Assembly: GCA_019312705.1 (NCBI GenBank) | Contig: JAFDCW010000273.1 | Span: 1 to 6,420 of the forward strand | Direction of reading: 5' to 3' | DNA length: 6,420 nucleotides | From: Deltaproteobacteria bacterium | GTDB lineage: Bacteria > Myxococcota > Polyangia > Polyangiales > B10-G4 | Part shown: positions 1 through 4,552 of the stretch, piece by piece | Numbering within the stretch: position 1 is the first letter of the stretch | How the letters are laid out: every line of letters starts with the position of its first letter | Made by a program: the position numbers and the translations under genes | The notes under the pieces: generated by a model | The model's database searches: none | The model's input: only the letters and a program-made list of their open reading frames with translations | What the model was told of the DNA's origin: nothing

Positions 1-5
1 GAGGA
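1..5 (+). promoter_or_regulatory. Shine-Dalgarno-like GAGGA upstream of the repeat lipoprotein gene
   Basis: GAGGA sits at the extreme left edge of the window, 5 bases before a TTG codon at 11 and 8 bases before an in-frame GTG at 14. Both distances suit ribosome binding, so it supports a start at one of these two codons over the later GTG at 32. Any promoter lies outside the window. Confidence 0.5.
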
Positions 6-10
6 CAAGC

Positions 11-3000
11 TTGGTGTATTCGGGCAGTGGCGTGACGAGAGGGGTAGCGACAGCGTTTGTCGTCGCCATGTCCTTCGCGCTCACCGGCTGCCCGACCGAG
101 CAATGTCCGCCTGATGGCGGCGGTGGAATCTTCTGCCTCGACCCTGGCGTCGTCGACTCGGGTGACCCCGGTGATTCCGGGGGCGATGCGATGGTGTGTG
201 TCGCCGGCGCGGTGTGCACTCCGGCTAACCCCTGCCAGGCCGGCGTCTGGGACTGCTCGGGCCCCGCGCCGTTGTGCGTAGCCGGTGCAGATCTGCCGCC
301 GGGGGCGCCCTGCGATGTGGGTCTTGCGTGCGACGACGTCGGTTCGTGCTCCGTCTGCGTTGCCGGTGCCGCCTGCGACACCGGCAACCCGTGCGCCCAG
401 GGCGATATCGATTGCGGTTCGGGCATGCCCGTTTGTGTGTCGTTCGCGGACGCGCCTTCGGGCAGTCCCTGCGGCACCGTCGGGACGTGCAACGGAGGCA
501 GGTGCACCGAGTGCTTGCCGGGCACGACGTGCGACACCGGTGACCCGTGCAGTTCCGGCCTCACCGACTGCTCGACTGGCGCGGACGTTTGCATGGGCTC
601 GACGGACCTTCCCCCGGGGACCGGTTGCGGACCGGGCCTCGCCTGCGGTGTTGGGGGCTGCGACGTTTGCGTCGACGGACAAACCTGTGACACCGGTGAC
701 CCCTGCGCCCGCGGCGGGATCGACTGTGGAGCCGGTATGCCGGTCTGCGTCTCCGTCGAGGACCTGCCCGTAGGCACCCCCTGCGGCGTCGCCGGGCTCT
801 GCGGGGCCGACGGTTGCTCCGAATGCATCGACGGGGCGACCTGCGATACGGGCAATCCTTGCACCAGCGGCACGAACAACTGCGCCGGCGGCGGTAGCGG
901 CATGTGCAACGCGACGGCCGATTTGCCCACGGGCACGACTTGCGGCGTCGGCCTCGCCTGCGACGGCGCCGGCGGATGCACGGTCTGCGTGCCCGGGGAG
1001 ACCTGCGTGGTCCCCGGGACCTGCGACCAGGGTTCGATCGATTGCGCGACCGGGTCGCCGGTGTGCACCGGGGGCGCTACGGCGACCGCCGGCACGGTCT
1101 GCCGGCCCTCCCTCGGCCCCTGCGATGCGGCCGAGACGTGCGACGGGGCGAGCCCGACCTGCCCCGGCGACGCCTTGGTTCCCACCGGCGGAACCTGCCG
1201 CCCGCCGACCTCCGATTGCGATTTCGAGGAGCAGTGCGACGGCGGCCTCGCGACGTGCCCGCCCGACGACTTCGTTCCCACGGGTACCGCCTGCGCTGGC
1301 GGCGGTACATGTTCCGGCCTCGGCATCTGCATCACGACCTGCGTCACCGGCGCGCCCTGCAGTACAGGCAACGGCTGCGAACAGGGTGCCTTAGATTGCA
1401 GCGGCCCGAGCCCCGTCTGCGTGCCGGCCGGGGTCACCGCCGCGGGGACGAGTTGTCGGGCCGCCCGCGACGTCTGCGATACCCGAGAGCAGTGCGACGG
1501 GGTGAGCATCGCGTGTCCCCCGGACGATTTCGCGATGGCGGGAACGACCTGCCCCGGGGGCACGTGCTCGGGCCTCGGCCTCTGCATCGTGGGCTGCACG
1601 GCGGGCGTCGCCTGCGATACGGGGAACCCTTGCGAAGAGGGGCAGATCGACTGCACGTCCGGGAGCGCGGTCTGCGCTGCCGTCGGGGCACGGCCGGCGG
1701 GCACGGTCTGCAGGCCGTCCGTTGGCATCTGCGATACGCAGGAGGTCTGCGACGGGGCAGCCCCCACGTGCCCCGCGGACGCGGTCTCTCCTGGAGGCAC
1801 CGAGTGCCGCGCCTCGGCCGGTCTCTGTGACACGGCCGAGCTTTGCGATGGGACCACCGGGGCCTGCCCCGGCGACGGCTTCGTCACTGGCGGGACCGAA
1901 TGCCGCGCTTCCGGGGGAGAGTGCGACGCCGCCGAAGCGTGCTCCGGCGCCGACGCCCTCTGCCCCGCCGACGGTCCGTCTCCAAGCGGAGCTCCTTGCA
2001 CCGGCGGCAGCTGCAGCAGCGTCGGCGTGTGCGTCGTCGGTTGTTTCGCCGGCACACCCTGCGCGTTTGGCGGTATCTGTGAACTCGGTGTAATCGATTG
2101 CGGTTCTGGGGCCGCGGTGTGCGTCTCGGGTGGGCCGGCGCCGGTGGGCACGGAGTGCCAACCGTCCATTGGAGTGTGCGATCCAGCGGAGGTCTGCGAC
2201 GGGGCCAGCCTCGTTTGCCCCCTCAATACATTCTTCCCGGCGGGCACGGAGTGCCGTGCGCCGTCGGCCGGATGCGATGCCCCCGAGGCCTGCACCGGCT
2301 TCAGCGCCACCTGTCCGACGGATGTGCTCCAGCCGGTCGGGACGACCTGTCGCCCTGTTGTCGGGCCCTGCGACGTCGAAGAGCAGTGCACCGGAGGCGT
2401 GGCCACCTGCCCCGCGGACAACTTCGTCGCGGCCGCGACCGAGTGCCGTGCGTCGGCGGGGGTCTGCGATGTCGCCGATCAGTGCACCGGGGCGGGCCCC
2501 CTCTGCCCCCTGGATGTTTTCGTGCCGCCGACGACCGAGTGTCGCGCGTCAGCGGATATCTGCGACGCCGCCGAGAGTTGCACCGGCGCCGACGCCGCCT
2601 GTCCCGGAGACGGTTTCCGCCCCGCGAGCACCATCTGCCGCGCGTCGGTCGGTGGATGCGATCCGGACGAATTGTGCACCGGTTCTGGGATCGCTTGCCC
2701 CGCCGACAGCCTCGCCATGGCGGGGACCGTCTGCCGTCCCCTCGCGGGAGGGTGTGACGTCACCGAGCAGTGCGACGGCGCTGTCCCGGGCTGTCCGGTG
2801 GATTTATTCGTCGGGGGCGGGACCGAGTGCCGCGCCACGGCGGGCGTCTGCGATACTTCCGAGGATTGCACCGGAGCCGGGCCCCTGTGCCCCGTGGATA
2901 CCTTCGTTGCCGGGGGCACGCAGTGCCGCGCGTCGGCGGACATCTGCGACGTCGCCGAGGACTGCACCGGAAGCGCCGCCGCTTGTCCCGGAGACGGCTT

Positions 3001-4249
3001 CCGCCCTGCCTCCGCCGTGTGTCGGCCGTCGGTAGGCGCCTGTGACCCGGATGAACTCTGCACCGGCTCGGGAATCGCTTGCCCCGGGGACACCCTCGCT
3101 GCTGGGGGGACGGTCTGTCGGCCTGTCGCCGGGGGCTGCGACGTCGCCGAGCAGTGCAACGGGACTGTCCCCGCGTGCCCGGGCGACTCGTTCATCGCCG
3201 GAGGCACCGTCTGCCGGGCCTCGGCTGGGGTCTGCGACCTCGACGAGCAGTGTTCCGGGGGGGGCCCCCTCTGCCCGGTCAACTCCTTCCGCGCCAGCTC
3301 GACGGTTTGCCGGCCGTCGGTCGACATCTGCGACGTGACCGAGAATTGCACGGGCGGGACGGCGCTCTGCCCCGGGAACTCGTTCCGGCCCGGGAGCTTC
3401 GTCTGTCGCGCCTCGGGGGGTGTCTGTGACGTGCAGGAGACCTGCACCGGGTCCGGTACCGCGTGTCCGGGCGATGTGCTTCGGCCCTCGAGCTTCGTTT
3501 GCCGCGGCTCGGCGGGCGTCTGCGACGTTCAAGAGACGTGCACCGGAGCGGCCGTGGGCTGTCCGGCCAACGCCTTCCAGGCTTCGTCGACGGTGTGTCG
3601 TGCGGCGGTCAACGCCTGCGACCTCATCGAAAACTGCACGGGTAGTTCCGCGCCCTGCCCGGGAGACGTCGGCAAACCCAACGGTACCATCGAGCCCTCC
3701 TGTCCTTTCGGTGCCAACGTGAGCCAGATGTGGTGCCAGGGTGGCACGTGCGAGATCAATGTCTGCAGCGCGTCCTACTACGACGTCGACTCGGTGATCG
3801 CGAACGGCTGCGAGTGCCAGGATAGCGGCGGCGAGCCGAACTCGTGCGGCGCCGGCATCAACCTCGGCAACGTCAATCCCGGCGGCAGCGCCACCCACAA
3901 CGGCACGTTGATGCCCGGCCAGACCGACTGGATTCGCGTGAGCTTCCCCAACGCGACGCGCCCGGGAGGCGGCACCCCCCGGGCCCAGCTGACCGGCGCC
4001 GGGGCGGGCAACTTCCGCTTCCAGGTGCGGTACAACTGCAGCGGCAACGTCCCGTGCAGCGCGGAGGGCGGGGCCGCGGGTAGCGTCGTCGACTGGCGCT
4101 TCACCGACAGCAATGCGCCCGCCGCCGGTCCCAACCAGTGGATCGTCAACAACAGCACCTGGCCGGCCACGGTGACCATCGGCGTCACCCGGGTGGCGCC
4201 CGCGACGGTCTGCGGCGACACCGCCTATACGATCTCCGTGACCCGCTAG
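11..4249 (+). CDS. giant cysteine-rich repeat lipoprotein with disintegrin-like modules
   Basis: This 1412-residue protein is predicted to be exported and lipid-anchored; its function is unknown. Residues 1-27 form a lipoprotein signal peptide: R10, a hydrophobic stretch at 11-24, and the lipobox L-T-G-C with C27 as the modified cysteine. An acidic Gly/Ser/Asp linker (33-61) follows. Nine A units begin at C63, C116, C168, C220, C272, C326, C444, C529 and C678. Twenty-two B modules of 32 residues each lie at 364-427, 482-513, 567-662 and 716-1227. B modules have the spacing C-x6-C-x5-C-x6-C-x11-C, with an arginine after the first cysteine, CDxxE at the second, CxG at the third and CPxD at the fourth; this is the pattern of the C-terminal half of disintegrin domains of ADAMs and snake-venom metalloproteases. 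No protease domain is present. Residues 1231-1279 hold a Cys-rich transition with an NGCEC motif, and 1283-1412 look PPC-like. A surface stalk, adhesin or coat role is inference. The start is uncertain: TTG 11, GTG 14, or GTG 32 (which would leave a 20-residue signal peptide). TAG ends it at 4247-4249. Confidence 0.93.
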   Translation: MVYSGSGVTRGVATAFVVAMSFALTGCPTEQCPPDGGGGIFCLDPGVVDSGDPGDSGGDAMVCVAGAVCTPANPCQAGVWDCSGPAPLCVAGADLPPGAPCDVGLACDDVGSCSVCVAGAACDTGNPCAQGDIDCGSGMPVCVSFADAPSGSPCGTVGTCNGGRCTECLPGTTCDTGDPCSSGLTDCSTGADVCMGSTDLPPGTGCGPGLACGVGGCDVCVDGQTCDTGDPCARGGIDCGAGMPVCVSVEDLPVGTPCGVAGLCGADGCSECIDGATCDTGNPCTSGTNNCAGGGSGMCNATADLPTGTTCGVGLACDGAGGCTVCVPGETCVVPGTCDQGSIDCATGSPVCTGGATATAGTVCRPSLGPCDAAETCDGASPTCPGDALVPTGGTCRPPTSDCDFEEQCDGGLATCPPDDFVPTGTACAGGGTCSGLGICITTCVTGAPCSTGNGCEQGALDCSGPSPVCVPAGVTAAGTSCRAARDVCDTREQCDGVSIACPPDDFAMAGTTCPGGTCSGLGLCIVGCTAGVACDTGNPCEEGQIDCTSGSAVCAAVGARPAGTVCRPSVGICDTQEVCDGAAPTCPADAVSPGGTECRASAGLCDTAELCDGTTGACPGDGFVTGGTECRASGGECDAAEACSGADALCPADGPSPSGAPCTGGSCSSVGVCVVGCFAGTPCAFGGICELGVIDCGSGAAVCVSGGPAPVGTECQPSIGVCDPAEVCDGASLVCPLNTFFPAGTECRAPSAGCDAPEACTGFSATCPTDVLQPVGTTCRPVVGPCDVEEQCTGGVATCPADNFVAAATECRASAGVCDVADQCTGAGPLCPLDVFVPPTTECRASADICDAAESCTGADAACPGDGFRPASTICRASVGGCDPDELCTGSGIACPADSLAMAGTVCRPLAGGCDVTEQCDGAVPGCPVDLFVGGGTECRATAGVCDTSEDCTGAGPLCPVDTFVAGGTQCRASADICDVAEDCTGSAAACPGDGFRPASAVCRPSVGACDPDELCTGSGIACPGDTLAAGGTVCRPVAGGCDVAEQCNGTVPACPGDSFIAGGTVCRASAGVCDLDEQCSGGGPLCPVNSFRASSTVCRPSVDICDVTENCTGGTALCPGNSFRPGSFVCRASGGVCDVQETCTGSGTACPGDVLRPSSFVCRGSAGVCDVQETCTGAAVGCPANAFQASSTVCRAAVNACDLIENCTGSSAPCPGDVGKPNGTIEPSCPFGANVSQMWCQGGTCEINVCSASYYDVDSVIANGCECQDSGGEPNSCGAGINLGNVNPGGSATHNGTLMPGQTDWIRVSFPNATRPGGGTPRAQLTGAGAGNFRFQVRYNCSGNVPCSAEGGAAGSVVDWRFTDSNAPAAGPNQWIVNNSTWPATVTIGVTRVAPATVCGDTAYTISVTR
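197..2155 (+). repeat. nine A-type cysteine-rich units, four of them carrying inserted B modules
   Basis: The A unit has the spacing C-x5-C-x5-C-x6-C-x6-C-x11-C-x5-C-x5-C (last gaps vary by a residue) and typical text CDTGNPC, IDCGSG, PVC and LPxGTPC. Units 1-5 (residues 63-325) run back to back at 52-54 residues each, with no insertion. Units 6-9 keep the A head but are split before the A tail by B modules: two at 1100-1291, one at 1454-1549, three at 1709-1996, and the long run from 2156. The A tail reappears after each insertion as a short CxGGxC-SxxGxC piece at 1292-1339, 1550-1594 and 1997-2041. A similar piece, CQGGTC, occurs at 3734-3766 after the last run. I do not recognise the A unit as a named family, but its C-x6-C-x11-C core matches the B module core, so the two probably share ancestry. 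Confidence 0.85.
2156..3691 (+). repeat. sixteen uninterrupted 96-bp disintegrin-like modules
   Basis: Residues 716-1227 are sixteen consecutive modules, each exactly 32 residues with no indel. Six more copies of the same module occur earlier (1100-1291, 1454-1549, 1709-1996). Across all 22 copies the four cysteines, the Asp after the second cysteine, the Gly two after the third and the Pro after the fourth are invariant. Arg after the first cysteine is replaced only in the first copy of this run (Gln). Glu at module position 12 is Asp in one copy, and Asp at position 24 is Asn in four. These are the hallmark residues of the disintegrin domain C-terminal half. The rigid length points to selection on cysteine register and an extended disulfide-stapled rod; the rod shape is inference. 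Confidence 0.9.
2348..3499 (+). repeat. three 384-bp higher-order repeats, each of four modules
   Basis: Within the sixteen-module run, modules resemble the copy four places away more than their neighbour. The units are 2348-2731, 2732-3115 and 3116-3499. First modules share CDVxEQC; second modules share RAxAGVCD and GPLCP; third modules share the ICD loop and an RP or RPxS turn; fourth modules of units 1 and 2 share DPDELCTGSGIACP. The third unit's fourth module has drifted and instead resembles the module after it (CDVQETCTG in both). This indicates growth by duplication of 128-residue blocks, followed by a single-module duplication near the end. Confidence 0.75.
3857..4246 (+). other. C-terminal beta-rich, PPC-like domain of the repeat lipoprotein
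   Basis: Residues 1283-1412 leave the cysteine-repeat pattern. They begin with an LGNVNPGG / NGTLMPGQTDWIRVSF segment, which resembles the opening strands of bacterial prepeptidase C-terminal (PPC) and related beta-sandwich domains (a Gly-rich turn, then a D-W/Y-hydrophobic strand). Alternating hydrophobic strands follow (FRFQVRY, TVTIGVTR, YTISVTR), with cysteines at 1343, 1349 and 1401. Such domains usually serve as accessory or surface domains of secreted proteins. The family assignment rests on general pattern only. Confidence 0.4.
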
Positions 4250-4261
4250 GAGAAGGCGTAC

Positions 4262-4297
4262 GACCGGTCGAGGGCACCCCGGTCTTTGCTCCTTTTT
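4262..4297 (+). terminator. possible intrinsic terminator just after the lipoprotein gene
   Basis: A 6-bp stem GACCGG (4262-4267) / CCGGTC (4279-4284) has an 11-base loop that may form a further GG/CC pair. It is followed by a T-rich stretch ending in TTTTT at 4293-4297. It starts 13 bases after the stop codon. The large loop and interrupted T run make it weaker than the one at 4377; the left arm is also part of the 10-bp palindrome CGACCGGTCG. Confidence 0.35.
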
Positions 4298-4350
4298 GCC
4301 TCGCCGCCCCCGGCCCTCGTCGATGCCGTCATCAACCGCGAGCCCATGGA

Positions 4351-4362
4351 CCGATGCATCGG
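4351..4362. repeat. 12-bp perfect palindrome CCGATGCATCGG
   Basis: CCGATGCATCGG is its own reverse complement, with no spacer. It lies in noncoding DNA between the two terminator candidates. It could be a dimeric regulator site or chance in GC-rich DNA; nothing else in the window repeats it. Confidence 0.35.
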
Positions 4363-4376
4363 GCGTTATGGAGAGG

Positions 4377-4407
4377 GGGGCGATTCCGAGCCGATCGCCC
4401 CATTTTT
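4377..4407 (+). terminator. intrinsic (Rho-independent) terminator
   Basis: A perfect 8-bp stem GGGGCGAT (4377-4384) / ATCGCCCC (4394-4401) with a 9-base loop is followed by A and five T residues (4402-4407). This is the classical intrinsic terminator layout on the + strand. It lies 128 bases after the lipoprotein stop and 146 bases before the next start, so the two genes are probably transcribed separately. Confidence 0.72.
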
Positions 4408-4552
4408 CCGATTTCCCTGCGCTCCGGCAGAACTCCTTGCCCTTTTCACCCCAGGCTTACGGTGCTCGTAGTAGGATTCCGGCGCCCTCCCATTGACCCG
4501 GGGAGTCGGAGAGGGTGACCAACACCGGCCCCTCGAAACGGACCGCCTTCGC
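4408..4552 (+). promoter_or_regulatory. upstream region of the MshEN-domain gene; no convincing promoter
   Basis: This 145-bp gap should hold the promoter and leader of the next gene if the terminator at 4377 works. I see a TTGCCC at 4437 and a TTGACC at 4493 that resemble -35 hexamers, but neither has a convincing -10 box at 16-18 bases. Near the ATG there is only a weak ACGGA at 4538-4542. A better purine-rich stretch, GGAGAGGG (4508-4515), is too far from the ATG (37 bases) to act as its ribosome binding site. Confidence 0.3.

Noticed and set aside
904..1830. Plus-strand overlapping frame of 308 codons, and similar frames at 2098-2757 and 2130-3035
   Set aside because: Arg-rich out-of-frame readings of the lipoprotein repeats with no independent start or domain evidence.
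1391..2161. Minus-strand open frame of 256 codons
   Set aside because: Ala/Arg/Gly-rich low-complexity translation typical of a shadow in high-GC DNA; the plus-strand frame there has clear cysteine modules.
197..3691. CRISPR-like interpretation of the regular repeats
   Set aside because: The periodicity is 96 bp or longer, in frame, with conserved cysteine codons and silent-site divergence; there are no identical short repeats separated by unique spacers.
2479..3898. Long antisense open frames (2479-3447 and 2804-3898, minus strand) over the repeat array
   Set aside because: The 96-bp repeat is a multiple of three, so any antisense frame lacking a stop in one module stays open through many. 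The products merely mirror the repeat and show no domain, signal or separate start context.
4424..4440. Sigma-54-like CCGGCAG...CTTGC element
   Set aside because: Eleven bases separate the GG from the GC instead of the required ten, and the flanking consensus is partial.
4286..4496. Small plus-strand frames in the intergenic region (61 and 66 codons)
   Set aside because: They run straight through the strong terminator hairpin, have no ribosome binding site, and have Pro/Ser/Arg-rich translations without features.
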